Source of the DNA: Micrococcus lylae NBRC 15355
GTDB taxonomy: Bacteria > Actinomycetota > Actinomycetes > Actinomycetales > Micrococcaceae
Length of the DNA: 47,103 nt
Assembly: GCF_001570885.1 (NCBI RefSeq)
Contig: NZ_BCSN01000019.1
Span: forward strand, 1 to 47,103
Direction: 5' to 3'
Numbering within the stretch: the first letter of the stretch is position 1; each line of letters begins with the position of its first letter. The notes below the pieces were generated by a model. That model saw only the letters and a program-made list of their open reading frames with translations. It ran no database searches and was not told the origin of the DNA. A program made the translations under genes and the position numbers. This document shows, piece after piece, positions 1 through 7,409 of the stretch.

Positions 1-1
1 C

Positions 2-3000
2 GGCGACAACATCGAACTGATCAAGGTACGCCTTCAGGCGAGTGACATCAGCGCCGTTGACGACATCGTCCTCGAGGGTAAAGCGCCCGACGGGGCGCTC
101 CATCGAGCCTCTATCGGAGTTCGTCGTGATCCAGCCCTCAACTCCAGCGACACAGCCTCAGTTCCTCTCATTCGCGACTTCCTGGCGGTTGTCACGGAAC
201 ACTGGGACGAAGTGTCAGCTGGGCGATGGTCGCTGGTGCTGGCGGTGGCCGGGTCGAGACAGGCGTTCGGGCAGGTAGCGATGCTCTCGGTGATTGCCCG
301 GTCGGTTTCCAACGCCGACGCCTTCGACGCCGCCGTGAATCGCACCGGAGCCGCCAACGCTCCTACACGGCAACGCCTGGCGCACCTGAAGGAGCTGGTT
401 ATCGCCGCCGCGGCCCAGGACATCGACCTAGCAGCCGACCTCGGCGCGGAGGAGCTCGTTTGGAGACTGCTATCGAGCCTGTCAGTTCGCACTTTGAGGC
501 TTGAAGGAACTGACACGTCTGACCGATCGTCTGCCGTCGGAATCCTCCAGGGGGCCGTCCTTGATGGAACGTCGGCAACGGCAGAAGCCGTGCTGCACCG
601 TCTTGCCGAGCTCGTCGGAGAGTACGCCCCGTCTGGCGCGCAGGTGACAGGTGCGATGTTGCGCCGCCGCCTTACTACCTATCCGCTGAAGCAGTTCGGG
701 CCTCATCAACGCGCCTGGGCGATCGTCGAACGACTCGATGGTCTCCTACACCAACAGACCCGTTCGACCATTTCTGCTGGGACCGAGTCGGTTCATCTTC
801 AGCGCGTCGAAGCTGTCGAAGCGCTCCGGCGGTCAATGGAGGCCTGCGCCGATGACGGCGGGCCGCTCATAGTGACGGGCGAGCCCGACGTCGGCAAGTC
901 TGCGCTCTCGGTCGCAGTCGGGGACTTGCTGCGCGCCGACGGAGCGTTCGTCGTGTGTATGAGCCTCCGAGACGTTCCCGGCAGTGTCCTCGAATTCGAG
1001 GACCAACTCGGCGGAGTGACCCTGACCGACCTCTTCGACGGCGCGCCGACCGCCACGGCGCGCCTGCTCGTGGTCGACGGGTGCGAAGCAGTCTTGGAGG
1101 GCCATGAGTCGATATTCACGGAGCTGGCTGCGTCCGCAATGAAACAATCCATCGGCGTCGTGGCAGTGACGCGGTCCGACGGGGCGAAGTTCGTGGAGGC
1201 TGTATTGCAGCGGGTGGCCGATACGGCGGATCCCCTGCAGAAGGTGCAGATACATGTGGTCCAGGAACTCACCCAGGCAGAACGCGCGCTCCTCGCCGAA
1301 CGCATCCCCGGGCTAACCCGAGTCAACGAGAACGCCAAATCCAACTGGCTGCTTGGGCGCCCGGGGCTGGTCGATGCCTTACTGCGTTCCGGCCGGCCCA
1401 TCGAGCCCGATCGTCTCCTCTGCGAGGCGGACGTCTACGTCGCCGTTTGGAACGGCCTCGTGCTCCGCGATGGGACGCATAGACCGGGTAGTGCGCCGCC
1501 CGAGGAGCGCGAAGACGCAACCCTCACGGTCGCTCGGCGGCGTCTCGGCGCGCAGGAGGCAAATCCTACTTCCGCCGCCGTCAGGGAGCTGCGTTCCGAC
1601 GGGGTCTTCCGTGCCGACGCAAACCCTGCCCTCTCTCAAGGGCCTGACTTCTCGACAGACCTGTACCGCGACTTCGCGTTATGCAGACTCTTCCTGTCAG
1701 TCGGATGGACGCCACTCACCGAGAACGAGGCTCCCCGCTGGACGATTCGGGCAGTGAGGTTGGCGTGCGAAGCGCGCCTGGCGAACCTAGGTGGTCGAAC
1801 ACGGCGTCAGGTCTGGGATGAGCTGGCCGAGGAGTTCAACGCCATCGCCGCTGACGAAGGGATCCGATGGAGAGAGGTCCCCGTCGAAGCCCTCCTAACC
1901 GTCGGCGATGCACGCGAAGCGATCGGGGACCTCTGGGACGTACTCCAACGGGGAGAGGGTCTCGACACGCTGTTGCGCCTCGCGGCTTCGCGATACGGAG
2001 GCGTGTTCGGTGACCGGTTCGCGTTGGCGCCCGTTGTTGAGGTTGCCTTCTGCGAGGGTAGAGACCTCGGGCGGCCGCAGGCTGGCACGCGCGACACTCA
2101 ACAAGAACGTGTCCAGGAACTGGTACTCGCGTGGTTGCGCGGCATGGCTCACGCCGGCGCAGGTCCTGACCCTCTCCGTCAGCGAGTGCGTGAATCGATC
2201 CTCGGACAGGACCGGCCCCTGTATGACGAGTTCGCAATCCAAGCACTAGCCGCACTGGGTGAAGATCTCAACGATGCCGCTGCCTCGTGGCTGCGCACAG
2301 TCGCGCGCGAGCGGCCGAATTCACTTCACGAGATCCTCGAGTCACCGTCCTCGGTGCTCGCTTTGGCGTCAATCGACTCCGACCTCCTCCTTGAACTCAC
2401 CGAGGCCTACTACATCGAGCGTCCCCAACCAGAAGACACTGAACTTGGGTGGGCCGGTCTGAGTGGACGCAGCTATCTCGACGACGGGATCCGCGACTTC
2501 GGGCATGGCAACAAATTCGGGTACGGGCCGCTTAGTGCCGCCTGGTACTTCGGGCCCTTCTTCAGGCTGCTGAACCTAACGCCGCTCAAGACCATCGCGT
2601 TCATAAACCGGATGCTCAACCAGGCGGCTTTCTATCGCGTCACAGACGAGACCCAGACTCTGACCGCCGGCGTTGACTGGACCAGCTATCCGGGCGCGTC
2701 GCTGCATCTGACTGCCAAGAGCGGGCAGCGGCATTACGTCGGAGACTCCCACGTGTGGAGTTGGTACCGCGGCACCAGTGTCGGTCCCTACCCGTGCATG
2801 AGTGCCCTCCTTGCGCTCGAACGCTTCATCGACCACTTACACAACGAAGCTGAGATCCCGTTGGCCACCATCGTCGATCTCCTCCTGGAGGACTGCCACA
2901 ATCTCGCGATTCCCGGCCTGCTCCACGGGTTCTTGACCCGACACCTCGACGAGGTGGGAGACCTCCTCGACCCGTTTCTCGCCGACGTGACCGTCTGGCA

Positions 3001-4933
3001 CTTGGAGATTGGGCGCGTGACGACTGAAGGGGCGTTCACTGTGCGAGACCGTGACGCTGACATGCTGGCAGGCCAGGACAAGCGCAGGTACTCGCCTCAC
3101 GAAACTGTCGGCTGGATGGTCGTCAACGCACGCGCGGTTGGCAACCAGGCACGTCTCGACCAACTTAGCGCAGTCGGCTTAAGACTACTGGAGTCGGCTC
3201 AACGGACTGTTGACGTCGAACAAACAGCGGCATCGGGACCAGACCCTGCCGAGGCAGCCCTGACGAGAGGAAGACCGGAGCAGTACCTGGCGGTGATCGG
3301 CAGCTGGGCTGCGGAGTTCAGCGCCGAGAACTACGAGGCATCGGTCGTCGACGGCGGCGTCGTCGTTCAGTTCGGGCGTCCGGCAGAACTCGAAGCTGCG
3401 TTAGCGCCAAGCAACGCCGAGATCAAGGCTACGCAGGCGTTCTTGCGGCTGCAGGTCGCGTACGCGTTGAAGAACGAGACACCTGAGGCATGGCCGGTTG
3501 ACTCGATCACTGCGGACATTGCCGAGGCGAGACGTCTCATGGATGAGAGCTCGTCCGCGATGCTTAACCGGCACGAAAACCCCGTCGTGGCGGTCGCGGC
3601 CGCAGGCCTGCGCGCGCACGCTCTGGGCCTCGCGACACTAGAACTGACCGAGTTGTACTGGGCGGTCGACATAGTTCTCACTGCAGCTGAAGAGCCATGG
3701 ATAGATAGTTTCAGCTCCTCCTCCAGTCTCTTCTCCATGGGAGCCGACCGTGCCGCGGCCATCGCGGTGCCGCTTCTACTCCTGCCGGTCTTCGAGCACC
3801 TGGACGTGGACGCCGGTCGCCTTCAACGAGCCTTAGTCTCGTTGGCGACAAGCGTCTACGACGAGGTTCGCACCGCCTTCGCAAAAGGGACAGCGCCTGT
3901 CTGGGCAGCAGACTGCGCCACCAGCGAGGGGACGGTTTGCACGAGACACGAGCCGCTATGGGAGGCCATCCAGGCCTGCGTTTCGACCGTTCGCCTAGGG
4001 CCGTGGGAGTACGAAACGCAACGCCGACGACCTATCCCACTTGAGGGTCCCTTTGAGCAGACACTACTGACAGTCCCCGGCGACGAACTCTTGGTCAACC
4101 GTCTCCGCATGCCAGTGGTCTGCAACCACGCCGCGCTTTCGTCCCAATGCACGGCTGCACGCGCGGAACTCCTCGCTAACCCGCTTTGGGACGCTCACCT
4201 GCGAGCCCTTGATCACGCCTGGCGCGGGAACTACGACCACCTGGGCGAACGCCATCACGAGCTCGTCGCACGCCTGTTCATCCAGCTTGCAACCGAAGGA
4301 GACAGGGAAGCGCTGAACGCGCACCTCCGCCTTTTCGCGTCGAACGCACACGCCCTTCATCTGTTGCTTCACAGCTTCGCAACCGCGTTCAGCTACGACG
4401 ACGAACTGCGCCCCCTGCTCGCCGAGTTCTGGCCGCCATTAATGGCGACGGTTCTCGACGAGATCGACTCAGACACGAGCCTGATCGACGACTCCACCTC
4501 GTGGCACGACTACGCGATCTCCGCACTACTTCCTGTACCGCAGATCAAGCCGGAAGACCTTGACCCCGATGCAACGCTGAACAGCTGCAGAGCTTCTTGG
4601 GCACCGCCCGACGCCTTCGAAGGGGTGGTCGATCGATGGCTGGCCATTGGGAAGGGCGAGCCGAAGTGCGCCGAGGCCGTGGCGCAGTTCGCCCGGACGG
4701 CCCCGACCAGTTGGCAGGCAACAACCGGACTCGTCTGGTTGGAGAGCGTGCTTCACGGAAGGTTCGGCGCGTTCGCAAACCGCATATGGCTCGTGACCAA
4801 CTGGCTAGAGGAGCTACGCGCCTCCGCAGCTGTGGTGGGCCCGCCGCTCGCCCGCTACCGCCGTATCGTGGACGGACTCGCCGCGGCTGGCGATTCGGCG
4901 TCGGTAGTGCTCCAACAGCTTGAAGAGAGTTAG
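2..4933 (+). CDS. Large STAND-type P-loop ATPase, AVS-like, 5' end outside window
   Basis: The frame is open from nt 2, so the GTG at 212 is internal and the gene starts left of the window; 1643 residues are visible. Visible residues 1-70 include VDDIVLEG (about 19-26) and IGVRRD (about 38-43), which resemble the end of a PD-(D/E)xK (Cap4/DUF4297-like) nuclease domain, but the usual Q/E-x-K strand reads G-V-R. A Walker A motif, GEPDVGKS, lies at about 293-300 and a Walker B-like LLVVDG at about 355-360; the following WLLGRPGLVDALL helix is typical of STAND ATPases. The remaining ~1100 residues are helical with no repeat I can name and would be the sensor region. Very large nuclease-ATPase-sensor proteins of this kind include Avs antiviral proteins, so phage defence is inferred. 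GC is low for the window (one sampled line is near 52%), with ATA, TTA and AGA codons, suggesting transfer. ATPase assignment is firm; AVS membership is moderate. Confidence 0.7.
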   Translation, partial: GDNIELIKVRLQASDISAVDDIVLEGKAPDGALHRASIGVRRDPALNSSDTASVPLIRDFLAVVTEHWDEVSAGRWSLVLAVAGSRQAFGQVAMLSVIARSVSNADAFDAAVNRTGAANAPTRQRLAHLKELVIAAAAQDIDLAADLGAEELVWRLLSSLSVRTLRLEGTDTSDRSSAVGILQGAVLDGTSATAEAVLHRLAELVGEYAPSGAQVTGAMLRRRLTTYPLKQFGPHQRAWAIVERLDGLLHQQTRSTISAGTESVHLQRVEAVEALRRSMEACADDGGPLIVTGEPDVGKSALSVAVGDLLRADGAFVVCMSLRDVPGSVLEFEDQLGGVTLTDLFDGAPTATARLLVVDGCEAVLEGHESIFTELAASAMKQSIGVVAVTRSDGAKFVEAVLQRVADTADPLQKVQIHVVQELTQAERALLAERIPGLTRVNENAKSNWLLGRPGLVDALLRSGRPIEPDRLLCEADVYVAVWNGLVLRDGTHRPGSAPPEEREDATLTVARRRLGAQEANPTSAAVRELRSDGVFRADANPALSQGPDFSTDLYRDFALCRLFLSVGWTPLTENEAPRWTIRAVRLACEARLANLGGRTRRQVWDELAEEFNAIAADEGIRWREVPVEALLTVGDAREAIGDLWDVLQRGEGLDTLLRLAASRYGGVFGDRFALAPVVEVAFCEGRDLGRPQAGTRDTQQERVQELVLAWLRGMAHAGAGPDPLRQRVRESILGQDRPLYDEFAIQALAALGEDLNDAAASWLRTVARERPNSLHEILESPSSVLALASIDSDLLLELTEAYYIERPQPEDTELGWAGLSGRSYLDDGIRDFGHGNKFGYGPLSAAWYFGPFFRLLNLTPLKTIAFINRMLNQAAFYRVTDETQTLTAGVDWTSYPGASLHLTAKSGQRHYVGDSHVWSWYRGTSVGPYPCMSALLALERFIDHLHNEAEIPLATIVDLLLEDCHNLAIPGLLHGFLTRHLDEVGDLLDPFLADVTVWHLEIGRVTTEGAFTVRDRDADMLAGQDKRRYSPHETVGWMVVNARAVGNQARLDQLSAVGLRLLESAQRTVDVEQTAASGPDPAEAALTRGRPEQYLAVIGSWAAEFSAENYEASVVDGGVVVQFGRPAELEAALAPSNAEIKATQAFLRLQVAYALKNETPEAWPVDSITADIAEARRLMDESSSAMLNRHENPVVAVAAAGLRAHALGLATLELTELYWAVDIVLTAAEEPWIDSFSSSSSLFSMGADRAAAIAVPLLLLPVFEHLDVDAGRLQRALVSLATSVYDEVRTAFAKGTAPVWAADCATSEGTVCTRHEPLWEAIQACVSTVRLGPWEYETQRRRPIPLEGPFEQTLLTVPGDELLVNRLRMPVVCNHAALSSQCTAARAELLANPLWDAHLRALDHAWRGNYDHLGERHHELVARLFIQLATEGDREALNAHLRLFASNAHALHLLLHSFATAFSYDDELRPLLAEFWPPLMATVLDEIDSDTSLIDDSTSWHDYAISALLPVPQIKPEDLDPDATLNSCRASWAPPDAFEGVVDRWLAIGKGEPKCAEAVAQFARTAPTSWQATTGLVWLESVLHGRFGAFANRIWLVTNWLEELRASAAVVGPPLARYRRIVDGLAAAGDSASVVLQQLEES

Positions 4934-5002
4934 TCGCTTATCCGGTGGCGGCGCCTCATCCCGACTGAAAAGGCCGTGGGAGCTGAGCCATCCCGCTGCG
5001 CG

Positions 5003-5413
5003 TCAATGATGGCCTTGCTGGGCCTTCGAGCCTGTTCCACGGCAGTGCGTGTGGCGCATTGTGACGTCAGCGATGATCAAGTGTTTGCGGACTGTCCCCG
5101 CCGTGTAACCGAACCTGTCGCCCACGCGTTCCAGTGAAGCCCCTTGCTCATACATGGCACGCATCAGCCGAATCTTGCTGGTCGATGGTGAGTGGTTGCG
5201 GAGGACGACACCGCGTTCTCGCAGGAGGCGAGCGAGTCGCTCGTGTCCAAGGCCGACCTCTCGGGCCACGGCTTTGAGGGACCCGCCGGCAGCGTAGGCG
5301 GCTTCCGCTCGTTGAAGAAGGCCTTCGGATGCCCGCGGTGACCGCCGCGGTTGGCGTCTCCGGCGCTGCGGTCCGTGCCGTCGAGCGCGGATCGACTGGT
5401 GTACTCGCACCAT
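5003..5413 (-). CDS. Small double helix-turn-helix protein, possible recombinase-tail fragment
   Basis: I do not recognise a named family. From the ATG at 5413 it gives about 136 residues. An Arg-rich start (RARRHGPQRRRRQPRR) is followed by two successive HTH-like units. In each, an Ala/Gly-rich helix leads into a V-A/G-x-x-x-G turn and a recognition helix: GSLKAVAREVGLGHERLARLL, then ASLERVGDRFGYTAGTVRKHL. The form 'G-A-S-x-x-x-V-x-x-x-F-G-x-x-x-x-T-V-x-x-x-L' is common at the C-terminus of actinobacterial serine recombinases and in stand-alone HTH proteins. No catalytic resolvase domain is present, so it is either a remnant or a small regulator. The frame stays open to an ATG at 5506, but that start would lie in the tRNA terminator, so the internal ATG is preferred. 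It is convergent with the upstream ATPase gene, 69 bp from its end. Confidence 0.45.
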   Translation of the reverse strand: MVRVHQSIRARRHGPQRRRRQPRRSPRASEGLLQRAEAAYAAGGSLKAVAREVGLGHERLARLLRERGVVLRNHSPSTSKIRLMRAMYEQGASLERVGDRFGYTAGTVRKHLIIADVTMRHTHCRGTGSKAQQGHH

Positions 5414-5443
5414 CTGTATCACCGGTGGGGCAAGTTTCGACAA

Positions 5444-5463
5444 GCCTCCCGCTAGGTCCACCA
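5444..5463 (+). other. tRNA 3'-end remnant, candidate att site of the island
   Basis: The sequence reads as the 3' part of a tRNA: an acceptor strand TAGGTCC (5453-5459), discriminator A and CCA (5461-5463), directly followed by a tRNA-type terminator. The upstream bases do not form a T-arm, D-arm or anticodon arm, so no complete tRNA is present. The acceptor strand with A discriminator would suit a tRNA-Ile-like molecule (5' GGGCCTA with one G-U pair), which is only a suggestion. Integrases commonly target tRNA 3' ends, leaving such a fragment at one border. Confidence 0.5.
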
Positions 5464-5467
5464 GACG

Positions 5468-5498
5468 AAGGGCCCGGATCGAAGGATCCGGGCCCTTT
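5468..5498 (+). terminator. Rho-independent terminator behind the tRNA remnant
   Basis: A perfect 13-bp stem, AAGGGCCCGGATC with GATCCGGGCCCTT, closes a GAAG tetraloop and runs into TTT. It is the same type as the terminator after tRNA-Ala at 6711 and shares the preceding GACGAAGGGC. Confidence 0.8.
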
Positions 5499-5545
5499 GC
5501 CGTCATCTGGTTCCTCGTGAGGTCGAGGCCCAGAGGCCGGGCACG

Positions 5546-5551
5546 TAGGGT
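5546..5551 (+). promoter_or_regulatory. -10 hexamer TAGGGT of a leaderless promoter
   Basis: TAGGGT ends six bases before the ATG at 5558 and there is no Shine-Dalgarno sequence, so transcription should begin at or next to the start codon. No clear -35 is visible. Confidence 0.5.
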
Positions 5552-5557
5552 GTGACC

Positions 5558-6472
5558 ATGAGCACGTCACCTGCCTCGCTGCTTGCCGGCCTCGCCCCAG
5601 CACGGGATGCCGATGTCCCCGCCTTCCTGAAGGACCTGGGCCTGCCCGGTCTGGTGGACCTGCACGTGCACTTCATGCCGGAGAGCGTCCAGCGCAAGGT
5701 CTGGGGAGTGTTCGACGCGCTCCCGGAGCAGGGTCTGCCGGCCTGGCCCGTCACCTATCGGTTCGACGACGAGCAGCGCGTCCGCATCCTGCGCGAGCTG
5801 GGCGTGACCGCCTACGGCACCCTGAACTACGCGCACCGTCCGGGCATGGCCGCCTGGCTGAACGAGTATTCCTGCGCCTTCGCGGCGGAGCATCCGGACG
5901 CGATCCACTCGGCCACCTTCTACCCGGAGCCCGAGGCCGACGCCTACGTGGCCGAGGCGCTCGCGGCAGGGGCGCGCCTGTTCAAGGTGCACGTGCAGGT
6001 CGGCGCGTTCTCCCCGGTGGACCCGTTGCTCGGGCCGGTGTGGCGCAGGATCGCCGCTGCGGGCACGCCCGTGGTCATCCACTGCGGCTCCGGTCCGCAC
6101 CCGGGGGAGTTCACCGGTCCGGAGCGCATCGCCCGGCTCGTGGAACGTCACCCGGACCTCGTGCTGGTCATCGCCCACGCGGGCATGCCGGAGTATCGCG
6201 AGTTCGCCGCCCTCGCCTGTGAGCACCCGAACGTGTACCTGGACACCACCATGGTCGGCACCGACTACATGGAGGAGCTGGTCCCCACACCCGAGGACTT
6301 CCCGGAGCTGATGCGCCGGGCCGCCGGCAAGGTCGTGTTGGGCAGCGACTTCCCCACCATCCCCTACGGCTACCACCACCAGCTCCAGGCACTGTCCTCC
6401 TGGGGACTGGGGGAAGACTGGCTGCGGGACGTCCTCTGGCACACGCCGTCCCGCCTCGTCGGGCGGGCCTGA
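5558..6472 (+). CDS. Amidohydrolase family protein (Amidohydro_2)
   Basis: A metal-dependent hydrolase of the amidohydrolase superfamily, 304 residues. Metal-binding motifs appear in the usual order: H-x-H at residues 36 and 38 (LHVHF), a His in VVIHCGSGP, a His in VLVIAHAGMPE, and the closing Asp in VLGSDFP. This is the TIM-barrel arrangement of ACMSD/resorcylate decarboxylase-like members; the substrate cannot be told from sequence. The ATG at 5558 is preferred over an in-frame GTG at 5552 because it sits six bases behind TAGGGT and there is no ribosome-binding site. It is the first typical high-GC core gene after the island junction and is monocistronic, followed by 158 bp and tRNA-Ala. 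Cytosolic: no signal peptide is seen. Confidence 0.85.
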   Translation: MSTSPASLLAGLAPARDADVPAFLKDLGLPGLVDLHVHFMPESVQRKVWGVFDALPEQGLPAWPVTYRFDDEQRVRILRELGVTAYGTLNYAHRPGMAAWLNEYSCAFAAEHPDAIHSATFYPEPEADAYVAEALAAGARLFKVHVQVGAFSPVDPLLGPVWRRIAAAGTPVVIHCGSGPHPGEFTGPERIARLVERHPDLVLVIAHAGMPEYREFAALACEHPNVYLDTTMVGTDYMEELVPTPEDFPELMRRAAGKVVLGSDFPTIPYGYHHQLQALSSWGLGEDWLRDVLWHTPSRLVGRA

Positions 6473-6554
6473 CGGGCACGCCGCCACTGGGGAACACTGT
6501 CTGCGGGCACTGACGGGCATCGCCCGTTGCCGTGCCTGTGGCGGCTCCGCCGAT

Positions 6555-6584
6555 TTGCATCGGCTCTCGAGTCCTGGTTATAGT
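6555..6584 (+). promoter_or_regulatory. Promoter of tRNA-Ala
   Basis: TTGCAT (6555-6560) and TATAGT (6579-6584) are separated by 18 bp, about 46 bp upstream of the mature tRNA. A nine-base direct repeat TCTCGAGTC flanks the -10. This is the best sigma-70-type promoter in the window. Confidence 0.65.
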
Positions 6585-6630
6585 TCTCGAGTCGTTCGGG
6601 CGAGAGATCGGCCGGAGGACGCCTCGATCT

Positions 6631-6706
6631 GGGGGTATGGCGCAGTTGGTAGCGCGTCTGCATGGCATGCAGAAGGTCAGGGGTTCGAATCCCCTTACCT
6701 CCACCA
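6631..6706 (+). tRNA. tRNA-Ala (anticodon GGC)
   Basis: 76 nt with an encoded CCA. The acceptor stem pairs GGGGGTA with TACCTCC (one G-U), the discriminator is A, the anticodon stem TCTGC/GCAGA closes the loop ATGGCAT with anticodon GGC, and the T-arm GGGG-TTCGAAT-CCCC is canonical. It reads codon GCC, the main Ala codon in this GC-rich genome. Confidence 0.97.
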
Positions 6707-6710
6707 GACG

Positions 6711-6744
6711 AAGGGCTCGGAGCGCACGCTCCGGGCCCTTTCTC
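6711..6744 (+). terminator. Terminator of tRNA-Ala
   Basis: A 14-bp stem (AAGGGCTCGGAGCG with CGCTCCGGGCCCTT, one G-U pair) followed by TTTCTCGT. The 17 bases TCCACCAGACGAAGGGC spanning the tRNA end and this hairpin recur exactly at 5457-5473. Confidence 0.8.
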
Positions 6745-6859
6745 GTGCGCCGACCACACGGCGGACCGCACGTCGACGGCGGAGGCGCGGGAGCGTCGTC
6801 GGGCGTACTCTGAGGCGTCTTGCCCGCCTTGACCCTGGCCGTCAGAAAGGCCTGCCGCC

Positions 6860-7405
6860 ATGCACCTGCGCCACGCCCGCCCCGAGGACGCCGCGGCGAT
6901 CGCCGCCATCTACAACCACGCCGTGGAGAACTCCACGGCCATCTGGAACGACGCCACGGTGGACGCGGACAACCGCGTCGCCTGGATGGCCGACCGGCAA
7001 CGGGCCGGGTTCCCTGTCCGCGTGGCTGTGGACGCGCCCGAGGGGGAGGACGGAGAGGTCGTCGGCTACGCCACCTACGGGCCCTGGCGTGCCTTCGACG
7101 GCTACCGGCACACCGTGGAGCACTCCGTGTACGTGCGCGAGGACCAGCGTGGCCGCGGCCTGGGCCGGTGCCTCCTGGAGGATCTCGTGGAGTCCGCACG
7201 GGATGCCGGCGTGCACGTGATGGTCGCCGGCGTCGAGGCTGGCAATGCGGGCTCGATCCGCCTGCACGAACACCTCGGGTTCATCGAGACCGGCCGGTTG
7301 CCGCAGGTCGGCTGCAAGTTCGGCCGGTGGCTGGACCTCGTCTTGCTCCAGAAGACGCTGGACTCTCGGCCCGTCCCCGACGACGGTCCTGGCGCCTCCG
7401 CCTGA
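6860..7405 (+). CDS. GNAT N-acetyltransferase, phosphinothricin/methionine sulfoximine type
   Basis: A 181-residue GNAT enzyme of the Pat/MddA group, which acetylate phosphinothricin, methionine sulfoximine or related amino acids with acetyl-CoA. The N-terminus (RHARPEDAAAIAAIYNHAV) and the segment STAIWND match this group, where T-x-x-x-x lies near the substrate pocket. The acetyl-CoA P-loop motif A is Q-R-G-R-G-L-G at about residues 96-102, and motif B includes EAGNAGSIRLHEHLGF followed by the family's characteristic G-x-K-F-G-R-W-L-D tail. An AAAGG ribosome-binding site lies 9 nt before the ATG. The gene is convergent with the next decarboxylase, their stops only 4 bp apart, with no terminator hairpin between them. 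Confidence 0.88.
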   Translation: MHLRHARPEDAAAIAAIYNHAVENSTAIWNDATVDADNRVAWMADRQRAGFPVRVAVDAPEGEDGEVVGYATYGPWRAFDGYRHTVEHSVYVREDQRGRGLGRCLLEDLVESARDAGVHVMVAGVEAGNAGSIRLHEHLGFIETGRLPQVGCKFGRWLDLVLLQKTLDSRPVPDDGPGASA

Positions 7406-7409
7406 GCCG

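Noticed and set aside
212-4933. GTG at 212 as the start of the ATPase gene
   Set aside because: The same frame is open from nt 2 and the upstream part encodes a plausible nuclease-like segment, so the start is outside the window.
5387-5463. A complete tRNA gene before the 5468 terminator
   Set aside because: No D-arm, anticodon arm or T-arm can be folded; only the acceptor end is recognisable.
6700-6716. tRNA-Ala as the island's integration site
   Set aside because: tRNA-Ala is intact with core genes on both sides, and the remnant at 5444 has a different acceptor strand; the shared bases are mostly CCA and terminator sequence.
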